A stretch of 64,000 bases of DNA from Austwickia sp. (lineage in GTDB: Bacteria; Actinomycetota; Actinomycetes; Actinomycetales; Dermatophilaceae): contig CP064985.1 of assembly GCA_016699675.1 (NCBI GenBank), positions 1,178,001-1,242,000 of the forward strand, given 5' to 3'. Below, one piece after another: positions 25,701-34,252 of this stretch. The translations under genes were made by a program, and so were the position numbers. The notes beneath the pieces are model-generated. The model saw only the letters and a list, made by a program, of their open reading frames with translations, was not told the DNA's origin and did not search any database. The stretch's first letter is position 1; the number at the start of each line of letters is the position of its first letter.

Positions 25701-27128
25701 TCAGACCGGCTCCGGCACCCGTTCGGCTCGGGCGGGGACCTCAGGCTTGCGGATCGTGAACACGCTCGCGGCGGCCGCCGCGCAGAGCAACCCCGCCGCC
25801 CACCAGGCCAGCCGGTAGTCGCCGTGGGCCTCCCGGATCCAGCCGGCGACGCTAGCCCCGGCGGCCGCGCCGATCATGTGCGCGGCGAACACCCAGCCGA
25901 ACACGATCCCGGACCGCTCGATGCCGAAGTGCTGCCGGCACAGCGCCAGCGTCGGCGGCACGGTCGCCACCCAGTCCAGGCCGTAGAAGATGATGAACGC
26001 CCACATGCCCGGCTGGACGTCCGGCGCCCACAACCAGGGCAGCCCGATCAGCGAGAGGCCGCGCAGCCCGTAGTACGCCCAGAGCAGCAGCCGCGAGTCC
26101 ACCCGGTCGGTGAGCCAGCCGGAAGCGACGGTCCCCACCACATCGAAGACGCCGACGACGGCGAGCAGCCCGGCCGCCGTCGTGGCGGGCATGCCGTGGT
26201 CGTGCGCCGCGGGCACGAAATGGGTCTGGATCAGCCCGTTGGTGCTCCAGCCGCAGACGAAGAACGTCCCCGCCAACACCCAGAACGCCCAGCTGTCGCG
26301 GGCCTCGCGCAGCGTGTGCAGCGCGACGCGGGCCGGACCGCGGGCCGCCTCGACCTGCGGGGGCGCCGGCAGATCCGTGGTCACCCCGACCGCATCGAGG
26401 GCCGGGTCGGGCGCGTCGTGCGGCTCGGCGTGGTCAGTGTTCGCCCGGTCGGCCACGCCGGTGTCGGGCGGGCCGGGAACCGAGCTGGGCGTGGCGGCGG
26501 CGCCGTACGGCTCGACGCCCACCTCGTGCGGGTAGTCATGCAGCAGGAACCACACGAGGGGCGCCAACGCCAGCGCGAGGACCGCCACCACCGCGGCGGC
26601 GAAGCGCCACCCCGGGCCCTCCGCGGCCGCCGCGATCAGCGGGAGAAACGCGAGCTGCCCCAGGGCGTTCGCGGCGGAGAAGATCCCCGTCACGAGGCCC
26701 CGGTGGGTAGCGAACCAGCGGTTCGCCACGATCGCGCCGAACACGAGGGCGGTGCAGCCGGTCCCGGCGCCGATGAACAGGCCCCAGAGCAGGTAGAGCT
26801 GCCACGCCGCGGTCATCACACACGTCAGCCCGCTTCCCAGGCCCACGAAGACCAGGGCGGCGGTCACCACCCGACGTACCCCGAACCGCTCCATGATGGC
26901 CGCCGCGAACGGGGCGGTCAGCCCGTAAAACAGCAGGTTCACGGTGACGGCCCCGGAGGTGACGGTCCGGGACCAGCCGAACTCGCGCTCCAGCGGTTCC
27001 ATCAGCACGCCCGTGGAGGAGCGGAACGACGAGCCCGCCACGAGGGCGCCCAGCGTCACCGCGGCGACCAGCCACGCGCGGTGTCGCCAGGCGGGCCGCC
27101 GGTCGGTGGGGGCAGAGAGAGGGGTCAC
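25701..27128 (-). CDS. MFS transporter
   Basis: A 475-residue major facilitator with twelve predicted helices in two halves separated by a long acidic cytoplasmic loop (residues about 215-275, rich in Asp/Pro). The first half holds SSTGVLMEPLEREFGWSR and FGVRRVVTAALVFVG (motif A region), the second SGWLTDRVDSRLLLW. It resembles oxalate/formate-antiporter-type (OFA) MFS proteins. GTG 27128 is preceded by AAGGA at a good distance. The GlxA-type regulator gene lies 19 nt upstream on the same strand, suggesting an operon in which the regulator controls the transporter. Confidence 0.85.
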   Translation of the reverse strand: MTPLSAPTDRRPAWRHRAWLVAAVTLGALVAGSSFRSSTGVLMEPLEREFGWSRTVTSGAVTVNLLFYGLTAPFAAAIMERFGVRRVVTAALVFVGLGSGLTCVMTAAWQLYLLWGLFIGAGTGCTALVFGAIVANRWFATHRGLVTGIFSAANALGQLAFLPLIAAAAEGPGWRFAAAVVAVLALALAPLVWFLLHDYPHEVGVEPYGAAATPSSVPGPPDTGVADRANTDHAEPHDAPDPALDAVGVTTDLPAPPQVEAARGPARVALHTLREARDSWAFWVLAGTFFVCGWSTNGLIQTHFVPAAHDHGMPATTAAGLLAVVGVFDVVGTVASGWLTDRVDSRLLLWAYYGLRGLSLIGLPWLWAPDVQPGMWAFIIFYGLDWVATVPPTLALCRQHFGIERSGIVFGWVFAAHMIGAAAGASVAGWIREAHGDYRLAWWAAGLLCAAAAASVFTIRKPEVPARAERVPEPV

Positions 27129-27147
27129 GGGCGCGTCCTTGGTGTGC

Positions 27148-28131
27148 TCAGTGCTCGGTGGCGGGGTGGAATCGGGAGCGGTACGCCGTGGGCGCGACCC
27201 CCAACTGGCTGGTGAAGACCCGGCGCATCGACTCCTCCGAGCCGAAGCCGGCCAGCCGCGCCACGGTCGGCGTGGGATGGTCGGTCTGGGTGAGCAGGCG
27301 TTCCGCCGCGCCGAGGCGCAGGTCAGCGAGGTACGCCCCCACTGGGCGCCCCGTCTGAGCGGAGAACAGGCGCTGGAAATGGCGCGGGGACATGCCGGCG
27401 CGGGCGGCGAGCGCGCCGACGCTGTGGTCGTCGCCGGGGCGCGCGGCCATCGCACGCTCGACCGCCCGAATCCGGTCATCGTTGGCGCGCTCCACCCAGA
27501 CGGGCTCGGCGAACTGGGACTGGTTGCCGGGTCGCTGGACGTACATCACCAGCGTGCGCGCCACGTCTTGGGCGATCGCGGCGCCCAGATCGTGCCCGAT
27601 CACGGCCACGGCGAGATCGAGGCCCGCGGTGATGCCCCCGGAGCTCCACACGTTGCCGTCGCGAAGCCAGACCGGTTCGGGGTCGACCCGAAGGCCGGGG
27701 TGGGCGTGGGCGAGGTCGTCGGCGTACTTCCAGTGCGTCGTCACCCGGCAGCCACCGAAGCCCATGGGGCCGCCGATCAGGCCCGCGTCCGCCGCGAGAT
27801 AGGCGCCCGTGCAGACCACCAGCAGCCGGCGCGGCCGCGCCCGCGCCAGCCAGTCCGTCAGCTCGGGCGCAACCGGCCCCCGCGCGCCCCGCCCTCCCGG
27901 GATGAGCAGCGTGCCGCCCTGAACCGGGCCGTGCTCCCCGAGCGGGTCGGCGCCGAGCCGCACCCCCGAGCCGCCCGTCACCTCGCGCGTCGGGCCGACG
28001 ATGGACAGGTCGTACGCCGGAGCCTCGCCCCGTCTCGTCAGGGCATCGTTGGCGAAGGCGAAGGCCTCGTACGGTCCGACGACGTCGATGGGTTGCACGC
28101 CGTCATACGCGACCACGACCATCGGCTCCAC
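27148..28131 (-). CDS. GlxA-family AraC regulator with DJ-1/PfpI domain
   Basis: A 327-residue regulator. The N-terminal DJ-1/PfpI-like amidotransferase-fold domain (MVVVAYDGVQPIDVVGPYEA, LLVVCTGAYLAADAGL with the nucleophile-elbow Cys) is followed by a C-terminal AraC double helix-turn-helix (SVGALAARAGMSPRHFQRLF and PTVARLAGFGSEESMRRVF). GTG 28131 follows AGGA at a normal distance. An upstream ATG at 28182 is less likely. Probably ligand-responsive and controlling the adjacent MFS gene. The inducer is unknown. Confidence 0.87.
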   Translation of the reverse strand: MEPMVVVAYDGVQPIDVVGPYEAFAFANDALTRRGEAPAYDLSIVGPTREVTGGSGVRLGADPLGEHGPVQGGTLLIPGGRGARGPVAPELTDWLARARPRRLLVVCTGAYLAADAGLIGGPMGFGGCRVTTHWKYADDLAHAHPGLRVDPEPVWLRDGNVWSSGGITAGLDLAVAVIGHDLGAAIAQDVARTLVMYVQRPGNQSQFAEPVWVERANDDRIRAVERAMAARPGDDHSVGALAARAGMSPRHFQRLFSAQTGRPVGAYLADLRLGAAERLLTQTDHPTPTVARLAGFGSEESMRRVFTSQLGVAPTAYRSRFHPATEH

Positions 28132-28218
28132 GCAGCCATCCTGACCGGACCGGGCTCGATGGCGCAATGACGCGCACCCCACAGATCATGCCAAGCACGG
28201 CCCTTGGGATACCGGACG

Positions 28219-28563
28219 TCAGTACGTCGTGCCCTCGTCCAGGCCGAGCTGGTCGACCCAGAGGTCGCGCAGCGCTTCAAGCTCCCGGCCCATCCGATCG
28301 GCCGGGGCGGCCAGGTCGTCGCTCGCCAGCTCGTCGTGGATGTTGAAGTCGAACGCGCCGTCGCCGTACGCGTCCCAGTCCGCCTGAAGTTCCCGGTTGG
28401 GGTGCATGCCGTTGGACAGGTTGAACCGGTGGCCGTTCATGGCGCCGACGAGATGGTCGGTGCACCCGACGTACATCCGGCCCGTCGGCCGACAGGTGAT
28501 GCTGTAGACGCCCGCGCGGGGGGTGAAGCCACGGTAGGGATGCTCGCTGACCTGCCCCGTCAT
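28219..28563 (-). CDS. GIY-YIG domain protein
   Basis: A 114-residue small protein. GVYSITCRPTGRMYVGCTDH gives the paired GIY-like (GVY) and YIG-like (YVG) motifs of the GIY-YIG nuclease fold, followed by HRFNLSNGMHPNRELQADW, similar to free-standing GIY-YIG domains in actinobacteria and phages. AAGGAGG sits 8 nt before ATG 28563. A catalytic Glu is expected late in the domain (candidate in FDFNIHDEL). It may be a repair or homing-like nuclease. Role unproven. Confidence 0.7.
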   Translation of the reverse strand: MTGQVSEHPYRGFTPRAGVYSITCRPTGRMYVGCTDHLVGAMNGHRFNLSNGMHPNRELQADWDAYGDGAFDFNIHDELASDDLAAPADRMGRELEALRDLWVDQLGLDEGTTY

Positions 28564-28698
28564 CGTGTCGCCTCCTTGCGCGCCGCGAGCACCTTCACGC
28601 CGCCGCCGTCTCGCCGTACCTGACGCACCCACGCTAACGCGGGGGGAAACCGGCCCCGGAGGCGCCCCCGCGGGTGCGGCGGCCGGTTGAGGCGCGGG

Positions 28699-29493
28699 TC
28701 ATCCGCGCGCGAGCCAGGGCATCTCGGCGGCGGCGATGGTGACGTACGGGAGGGTGACCTCCAGCGGGAGCTCCACCACGTAGCGGACCAACCGCCCCAC
28801 GTGCGCCGGGTCGAAGGTGGGTTCGGGCCGTACGGACCCGTCGGGCTGGGGTACACCGTCGGCCATCCGCGCGGTCATGTCCGTGGCGGCGTTGCCGATG
28901 TCGAGCTGGGTGCACCGGATCATGAACCCCCGGCCGTCGAGCTCGATCGACCTGGTCAGGCCCGTGATGGCGTGCTTGGTGATCGTGTAGGCGGCGCTGC
29001 GCGGGCGCGGGACGTGCGCCGAGATCGAGCCGTTGTTGACGATCCGGCCACCGCGGGGGTCCTGGGCCTTCATCCGGCGCATCGCCTCGGCGGCCGCCAG
29101 GAACGGGCCGGTCAGGTTGCCGGTCACCGCCGCCTGCCAGTCCTCGACCGAAAGCTCGTCGGCCGAGCCGGGCGCCGCCCACCCGCCGGCGTTGTTGACG
29201 AGGACGTCGACGCGCCCGTACCGGCCGATCGTCGCGTCGAACAACGCCGCCACCTGCTCCGGACGGGTCACGTCGGCGGGTACGGCGAGCATGCGGTCGG
29301 CCAGATCAAGCGGTACGCCGCGGTCGGCGGCCTCCTGCGCCGCGACGGCGATCGTCTCCTGCAGCGGGTCCTCGCGTCGGCCGGCCAGGACCACGCTGTG
29401 GCCCCCGAACACCAGGGCGACGGCCATCGCCCGGCCCAGCCCGGAGCCGGCGCCCGTGACGACGACGACACGCGGCGGCGTGAGTGCGGTCAT
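28699..29493 (-). CDS. short-chain dehydrogenase/reductase
   Basis: A 264-residue classical SDR: cofactor motif TGAGSGLG near residues 14-21, NNAG near 94, and the catalytic Ser-Tyr-Lys (SISAHVPRPRSAAYTITKHA). It oxidises or reduces an alcohol/ketone with NAD(P)(H), substrate unknown. ATG 29493 gives the expected N terminus. No good ribosome-binding site is seen, and the reading frame is open upstream without a stop all the way into the truncated response regulator at 29881-30456, so a read-through fusion is possible. See findings. Confidence 0.87.
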   Translation of the reverse strand: MTALTPPRVVVVTGAGSGLGRAMAVALVFGGHSVVLAGRREDPLQETIAVAAQEAADRGVPLDLADRMLAVPADVTRPEQVAALFDATIGRYGRVDVLVNNAGGWAAPGSADELSVEDWQAAVTGNLTGPFLAAAEAMRRMKAQDPRGGRIVNNGSISAHVPRPRSAAYTITKHAITGLTRSIELDGRGFMIRCTQLDIGNAATDMTARMADGVPQPDGSVRPEPTFDPAHVGRLVRYVVELPLEVTLPYVTIAAAEMPWLARG

Positions 29494-29720
29494 GGTCGCA
29501 TTGTGTCGATCGGCCGGTCCGGCGAGCGGGAGGCCGCGGCGGTGCCGCCCTGCCGGTCCCACTCCCCCTGACGGTTGTGGGTAGCGCTCACGGTGGTGGC
29601 GACAACCACAACCGCGAGCGACAACCGCAACCGCGAGCCGCAGCCCCACCCGTGAGCGGCAACCACACCCGTGAGCGCGAGCGACCGCCGCATCCGCGAA
29701 GGGTCGGACCACCGGAGGGG
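29494..29720. repeat. low-complexity intergenic stretch with degenerate GCAACC/GCGAGC repeats
   Basis: About 227 nt. The section 29575-29695 is built of short, imperfect, overlapping units such as ACAACCGCAACCGCGAG and CCGTGAGCGGCAACC. Nothing coding is seen except an open frame shared by the flanking response regulator and SDR. It may be a slippage-prone region left by the deletion that created the DUF1501 scar. Confidence 0.5.
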
Positions 29721-29879
29721 TCAGGCCAGGACGCCGAGCTCCGCGGGAGCGCCCGGCACGACCCGGCCGGGGTCCGCCCCGAGCAACCGGCGGACCAGCT
29801 CGGCGTACACCGCCCGGAAATCCGTGGTCGCCTTGAGGTCGCCGTTGTCCAGGTCCGTCAGCGAGGGAGCCTCGCCGAG
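29721..29879 (-). pseudogene. C-terminal remnant of a DUF1501 protein
   Basis: In the frame +1 to the response regulator, the minus strand reads LGEAPSLTDLDNGDLKATTD, then FRAVYAELVRRLLGADPG and a stop at 29721-29723. This is the characteristic C-terminal end of DUF1501 (Tat-exported, sulfatase-like) proteins, which finish with a 'GxxPSLTDLDxGDLKxTTDFRxVY' pattern. Only about 52 residues remain. The upstream part has been lost, and the join to the response regulator lies within 29879-29890. Confidence 0.8.
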
Positions 29880-29880
29880 A

Positions 29881-30456
29881 GCCCCACACGTCCCGGAGCA
29901 GCTGACCTCGGCTGAAGACCTGCCCGGGAGCGAGGAGCAGGTAGGCGAGCAGGTCGAACTCGCGCGCGGTGAACTCGACCTCGGTGTCGTCGACGAGGAC
30001 GACGCGGGTACGCCGGTCGAGGCTGACGCCCGCGGCCGTGAGGAGGCCGTCGCCGCCGGTCGCCGGCTCGTGGCTCGGCGGCAGGCTCGACCGGCGGATC
30101 AGGGCCGCCACCCGCGCCAGCACCTCCCGCGGCGAGAACGGCTTGGTCACATAGTCGTCGGCGCCGAGCTCCAGGCCGAGAACGCGGTCGACCTCGTCGT
30201 CGCGGGCCGTCAGGAAGACGACGGGGGTCCAGTCGCCCTTGGCCCGCAGCCGCCGGCAGACCTCGATGCCGTCGATGCCGGGCAGCCCGATGTCGAGGAG
30301 GATCACGGAAGGCCGCCGCTCGGCCGTGAGGGTGGGGACGGCTTCGCCGTGCGGAGTGTGCCGTACGTCGTAGCCGGCGCCCTGCAACCGCAACGACAGC
30401 AGGCCGGCGATGGCGGCGTCGTCCTCCACCACCAGCACCGACGGACGAGCGGTCAC
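29881..30456 (-). pseudogene. OmpR-family response regulator truncated in its DNA-binding domain
   Basis: From GTG 30456 the protein has an intact receiver domain (VLVVEDDAAI acidic pair, phospho-Asp in VILLDIGLPGIDG, Thr in FLTARDD, Lys in YVTKPFSPRE). It then has the start of a winged helix (TEVEFTAREFDLLAYLLLAP, FSRGQLLRDVWG). Family members continue with about 30 more residues containing the DNA-contacting helix and wing (RTVDVHVRRLR). These are missing, and the sequence after VWG belongs to a DUF1501 tail. The frame does not stop but runs on into the SDR. It is therefore probably non-functional as a DNA-binding regulator. Confidence 0.8.
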
Positions 30457-30621
30457 TGCGTCAGGGTACCCACGGCACCCGCCGCGGGCATCGACGAAAT
30501 GGCCGAATTTGCGCGGGCCGCACCGGAAGAGGATCATTGAGCCTGTCGAACGAATCGATTCGACAACGCAATACGTCGCCCGATCCGGGCGCACGACGGC
30601 CGTGCAGGATGCGCCGTCGTG

Positions 30622-30642
30622 CCTTCCTGCGCGACAGGAAGG
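30622..30642 (+). promoter_or_regulatory. hairpin sequestering a ribosome-binding site
   Basis: CCTTCCTG (30622-30629) and CAGGAAGG (30635-30642) form a perfect 8-bp stem with a 5-nt loop. The 3' arm contains the AGGAAGG Shine-Dalgarno of the small membrane gene starting at 30650 (7-nt spacing). The structure would mask the ribosome-binding site in the mRNA, suggesting translational control (temperature, translation of the leader, or a trans-acting factor). Confidence 0.6.
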
Positions 30643-30649
30643 ACCTTCC

Positions 30650-30922
30650 ATGCCCGACCTTCTCGACGCCCCCACCGCCGCGACCGCGGCGCCCCTGAAC
30701 GACGCGCAGCCGGCCACCCAGCGGGTGGGCCTCGACCCCCGGGACTACATCTCGTTCGAGGCGGGCGCGCTCGCCGTGGCCGCCGCCGTGCTCTTCGTCG
30801 TGGGGATCCTGATCGACGCCTCCGGCCTGCTCGTCCTCGCCGGGGTGACCGCGGTCGCGGCCACGGGCTGCAGCCTGCTCCAGGGCGCGCGGAGCCTGTC
30901 GGCGCCGACCGGGACGCGCTGA
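30650..30922 (+). CDS. small two-helix membrane protein
   Basis: 90 residues: an Ala/Thr-rich soluble N terminus (about 40 residues) then two adjacent hydrophobic helices, FEAGALAVAAAVLFVVGILI and GLLVLAGVTAVAATGCSLL. No known domain recognised. Start ATG 30650 with AGGAAGGA upstream, buried in the hairpin at 30622-30642. Divergent from the truncated response regulator, with an inverted repeat TGTCGAA/TTCGACA at 30544-30565 between them that may be an operator. Confidence 0.65.
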   Translation: MPDLLDAPTAATAAPLNDAQPATQRVGLDPRDYISFEAGALAVAAAVLFVVGILIDASGLLVLAGVTAVAATGCSLLQGARSLSAPTGTR

Positions 30923-30947
30923 GCCCCAGGCGGCAAGCCTCCGGGTC

Positions 30948-31109
30948 TCAGGCGTCGGCCGAGGCGCGAATGAGCGGCTCCGCGGGCTCGCCGGGCTGAC
31001 GGTCGTCGGCCCACTCGTCGGGGTCGCGAGGCGAGGCCTCATCCGCCTCGCCCCGACTCGCCAGGTTCGGGAGGAATCCGCCGCCGACCTCGGGTCCCAG
31101 GTCACTCAT
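30948..31109 (-). CDS. small acidic hypothetical protein
   Basis: 53 residues starting MSDLGPEVGGGFLPNLASRG, acidic and Pro/Glu/Asp-rich, ending at a TGA 30948-30950. The 3' end faces the small membrane protein gene. A weak GGTGAG precedes ATG 31109. No family recognised. The length and lack of strong ribosome-binding site make this a tentative call. Confidence 0.4.
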   Translation of the reverse strand: MSDLGPEVGGGFLPNLASRGEADEASPRDPDEWADDRQPGEPAEPLIRASADA

Positions 31110-31135
31110 CGTCGCTCACCGCCATGCCGTCCGTG

Positions 31136-31179
31136 GTTTTCGTGAACGGGGAGCCTACTCCCCGGTGAACTCCGAAAAC
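31136..31179 (-). terminator. nested inverted repeat, likely terminator
   Basis: Outer arms GTTTTCG (31136-31142) and CGAAAAC (31173-31179) enclose a strong stem CGGGGAG (31147-31153) and CTCCCCG (31158-31164) with the loop CCTA. It lies downstream of the VOC gene on the minus strand and could end its transcription. Confidence 0.5.
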
Positions 31180-31267
31180 GGTTCTGGCGCAGCGCCGCTC
31201 TCTGAACGGCGCCACGCCTGTCGGATGCTGCTGGCGGGCGACCGCGGCCTGGGAGCTGGCGCTGGTC

Positions 31268-31681
31268 TCAGTCGGAAGCGCCAGCCGCCCCGGCGTACGA
31301 CCCGAAGCTCCACTGATTGCCCTCGGCGTCCCGCACGGTCGCGCTGCGGCCGCCGTAGTCCTGGTCCGCCGGGGCCAACGCCTCGGTCGCGCCGGCAGCG
31401 AGGGCCCGGGCGTAGACGTCGTCCACGTCTGCGTCCGTCGCGACCACGCAGTAGATCGAGGCGGTCCCGACCCGACGCTCGTACGCGCCGGGGGCCTCCC
31501 GCGCCGCAGACCCGCACATCAGGGCGCCGGTGCCGCGCCAGGCGAACTCGCCGTGGTCGAGGAGGGCCGGGTCGCTCTCCGACCAATAGAGCGCCACCGG
31601 CGTGAAGCCGATCGCCTCCAGGAACGCCACGCCCGCGCGGGGGTCGGCGAAGGACACCGTGGGAAACACTGTCGTCGTCAT
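31268..31681 (-). CDS. VOC-superfamily (glyoxalase/bleomycin-resistance-like) protein
   Basis: A 137-residue VOC protein with paired beta-alpha-beta-beta-beta modules: TVFPTVSFADPRAGVAFLEA in the first, IYCVVATDADVDDVYARALA in the second, and a final RDAEGNQWSFGSYAG that fits the C-terminal Glu metal ligand and strand. ATG 31681 is preferred over an upstream in-frame start at 31723. May act as antibiotic-binding, isomerase or dioxygenase-like. Substrate unknown. Confidence 0.82.
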   Translation of the reverse strand: MTTTVFPTVSFADPRAGVAFLEAIGFTPVALYWSESDPALLDHGEFAWRGTGALMCGSAAREAPGAYERRVGTASIYCVVATDADVDDVYARALAAGATEALAPADQDYGGRSATVRDAEGNQWSFGSYAGAAGASD

Positions 31682-31749
31682 GCCCCCAGCGTCCCCCGAC
31701 CGCGCCCGCCGGTTCTTGAACAAATCGGCGCGGCGCCTCCTGGCACCGG

Positions 31750-32580
31750 TCAGCGCGGGTTGTCGTCGAACTCCGCCAGCTCAGCCAGGGTTCGCCGTGG
31801 TGGTTGGCCCGCGAACCGGGTCCATTCGCGGGTGAGGTGCGCCTGGTCGGCGTAACCGCTCGCGGCCGCCGCCTCCGCCAGCGCCACCCCGCGCCCCACC
31901 AGCGCGCGCGCCCGGTCGAACCGCATCAGCTGACCGGCCTGCTTCGGCCCGATCCCGAACTCGGTCACGAACATCGCGTGCAGGTGGCGCGCACTCCATC
32001 CGGTCGCCGCCGCCAGCTCCGCCACGCCCAGCGACCCACCCGAGGCCGCCAGCGCACGCCAACCGTCCCGCGCCGCCGACGGCGCCGTGTGCACGCGAGC
32101 CTCGCCGTACCCGCGCAGCGCCCCGAGCAACGCCGCGTCGAGGATGGCGAACCGCCGCGACCAGCCCGTCGCCGCCGCGAGCCGCGCGTGCACGGCCGCA
32201 TCGACCCCGAAGGGCAGATCGTCGTGGCCCACCATCGCGGCGGCCAGTGCGGCAGCAGGGGTGCCGAGAAGCGCCCGTACGCCGAGCGGGGTCAGCGCCA
32301 GCTGGATCCCGTGCTGCGCGCCGCCGGTGTGGATGAGCGCCGGGCGGGTGTGCAGCCCGGAGGCCATGGTCCAGTACGTCGCCCGGCTGCCCGTCGCGTC
32401 CTTCCACGCCACGTCGAGCGGGTGGTCGAAGGCGAGGATGACGGTGGCGGACGCCGACGGTACGCCGTGGTGGATCGCGGGGACGCCGCCGACGTGGCGG
32501 TAGCCGACGTACTCGCGCACGTACGGCCACAGCGCCCGGTGCGGCCGGCCCACCGCGCCACTCGCCAGCTCCTCCCCCAT
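31750..32580 (-). CDS. AraC-family transcriptional regulator
   Basis: 276 residues. C-terminal AraC double HTH: LGVAELAAATGWSARHLHAMF and LAEAAAASGYADQAHLTREW, ending FAGQPPRRTL. N-terminal domain of about 170 residues is a typical actinobacterial effector/dimerisation domain (REYVGYRHVGG, LALTPLGVRALLG). ATG 32580 is used; a start 19 codons upstream (ADPPPRCPADTD) is also possible. Diverges from the beta-CASP gene. Confidence 0.83.
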   Translation of the reverse strand: MGEELASGAVGRPHRALWPYVREYVGYRHVGGVPAIHHGVPSASATVILAFDHPLDVAWKDATGSRATYWTMASGLHTRPALIHTGGAQHGIQLALTPLGVRALLGTPAAALAAAMVGHDDLPFGVDAAVHARLAAATGWSRRFAILDAALLGALRGYGEARVHTAPSAARDGWRALAASGGSLGVAELAAATGWSARHLHAMFVTEFGIGPKQAGQLMRFDRARALVGRGVALAEAAAASGYADQAHLTREWTRFAGQPPRRTLAELAEFDDNPR

Positions 32581-32647
32581 GACATCGAGTGTCGCGGGAT
32601 CGGTGTCCGCCGGGCAACGGGGCGGCGGGTCCGCCATTCTGGGGCGT

Positions 32648-34252
32648 ATGGGCGCCCACCACCACCGCAGGCCGGAGTACGAACCCGCGCAGCCCGATCC
32701 GGGCGGCCAACGGCCCGCGCCGACCGCGCCGACCGGGCCGCCCGAGCCGCCCGGGCCGCCCGGGCCGCCCGGGCCGATGAGCCTGACGTTTCTGGGCGCG
32801 GCGGGGACGGTGACCGGCTCGAAGTACCTGCTGGCGCTCCCCGCCGGAACCGGCGCCGGCGCCGGCGAGCGACGCGTCCTGGTCGACGCCGGGATGTTCC
32901 AGGGCGAGAAGGAGTGGCGGCGCAAGAACTGGGAGCCCTTCCCGGTCGATCCGGCGACGTTCAGCGACGTCGTCCTCACCCACGCCCACATGGACCACTC
33001 CGGCTACCTGCCGGCGCTGGTCCGCCAGGGCTTCGCGGGCTCGATCCACTGCACGGCCCCGACGCGGCAGCTGGCGGAGATCGTGCTGCGGGACTCGGCG
33101 TACCTGCAGGAGAAGGACGCCCAGTACGCCGCCGAGCGCGGCTACTCCAAGCACGACCCGCCGCTGGCGCTCTACGGGATGCGGGACGTCGAGCGCACGC
33201 TGCCGCTGTTCCGGGTCGTCGACTACGACACCGACGTCGAGCTGGGCGACGGGCTGCACGCCCGGTTCACCCGCGCCGGGCACATCCTCGGCTCGGCGAG
33301 CGTGCGGCTCTCGCACGGGACCCGCGCCGGAACCGAGACCGCCGTGCTGTTCTCCGGCGATCTCGGCCGTGACGACCACCCGGTGCTGCGGGCGCGGCAG
33401 GTGCCGCAGGGGGCGCCGTACGTCGTGATCGAGTCGACGTACGGCGACCGCGAGCACCCGGACCCCGCCGGCCTGCCGCACGAGGCGTTCGCGGCCGCGA
33501 TCCGGCGGACGGCCGCGCGCGGGGGTTCGGTGCTGGTCCCGGCCTTCGCCGTGGACCGCACGGAGATCGTCATCACGGCGCTCGGCGAGATGCGCGACGC
33601 CGGCCGCATCCCGGATCTGCCGATCTACATCGACTCGCCGATGGCGATCGCGGCGCTGAAGGTCTACAAGGAGGGCCGGCACCGCACCGAGCTGCGAGCC
33701 GACCTGGACCCGGAACACTTCCTGGACCTGCGCTCGTTGCGGGAGGCAGCGACCAAGGAGGAGTCGATGGCGCTGAACGATCCGCGGATGCCGAGCATCG
33801 TCATCAGCTCCTCCGGCATGGCCACCGGCGGGCGTGTGCTACACCACCTGGAGCGCATGCTCCCGGACAACCGGAACACCGTCGTCCTGACCGGATATCA
33901 GTCGGTGGGCACTCGAGGCCGGGCCCTGGCCGACGGCGCTGAGCAGCTCAAGATGCACGGCGGGTTCGTACCGGTGCGGGCGGAGATCGTGCGGGACGAC
34001 GAGTTCAGCGTGCACGCGGATTCCTCGGAGCTGCTCGACTGGCTGCGGGCCTTGCGGCCCGCGCCGCGCGCCGTCTTCGTCGCGCACGGCGAGCAGCACT
34101 CGGCCGACGCGTTCGCCCGCCGCATCCGCGACGAGCTGGGTCTGCCCGCGAGCGTCCCGGGCCACGGCGAGAGCGTCGCGCTGGTGGCCACCGCAGCCGC
34201 TGAGCCCGACCCGGCCGCCGGGTCGGGCCGGCCGACCGGCGACCCCGCATGA
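32648..34252 (+). CDS. MBL-fold/beta-CASP nuclease (RNase J/CPSF73-like)
   Basis: 534 residues. Metallo-beta-lactamase core with the Zn motif HAHMDHSGYLP near residue 115, FTRAGHILGSASV, FSGDLGRDD and SSSGMATGGRVLHHL, then the beta-CASP segment and C-terminal His motif VFVAHGEQHS. Predicted RNA 3' or 5' processing nuclease of the YSH1/CPSF-like group. The 43 residues before SLTFLGAAGTVTGSKY are a Pro/Gly-rich low-complexity run (PPGPPGPPGP), so ATG 32777 is an alternative start. Its TGA overlaps the next gene's ATG by 4 nt. Confidence 0.9.
   Translation: MGAHHHRRPEYEPAQPDPGGQRPAPTAPTGPPEPPGPPGPPGPMSLTFLGAAGTVTGSKYLLALPAGTGAGAGERRVLVDAGMFQGEKEWRRKNWEPFPVDPATFSDVVLTHAHMDHSGYLPALVRQGFAGSIHCTAPTRQLAEIVLRDSAYLQEKDAQYAAERGYSKHDPPLALYGMRDVERTLPLFRVVDYDTDVELGDGLHARFTRAGHILGSASVRLSHGTRAGTETAVLFSGDLGRDDHPVLRARQVPQGAPYVVIESTYGDREHPDPAGLPHEAFAAAIRRTAARGGSVLVPAFAVDRTEIVITALGEMRDAGRIPDLPIYIDSPMAIAALKVYKEGRHRTELRADLDPEHFLDLRSLREAATKEESMALNDPRMPSIVISSSGMATGGRVLHHLERMLPDNRNTVVLTGYQSVGTRGRALADGAEQLKMHGGFVPVRAEIVRDDEFSVHADSSELLDWLRALRPAPRAVFVAHGEQHSADAFARRIRDELGLPASVPGHGESVALVATAAAEPDPAAGSGRPTGDPA

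Noticed and set aside
30544..30565. LexA/SOS box
   Set aside because: Half-sites TCGAAC and ATTCGA are spaced too widely for the actinobacterial consensus.
28699..30717. One 672-codon regulator-SDR gene taken as a real fused protein
   Set aside because: The join carries a DUF1501 remnant in another frame and an untypical Arg/Gly linker; the SDR has its own ATG and full domain.
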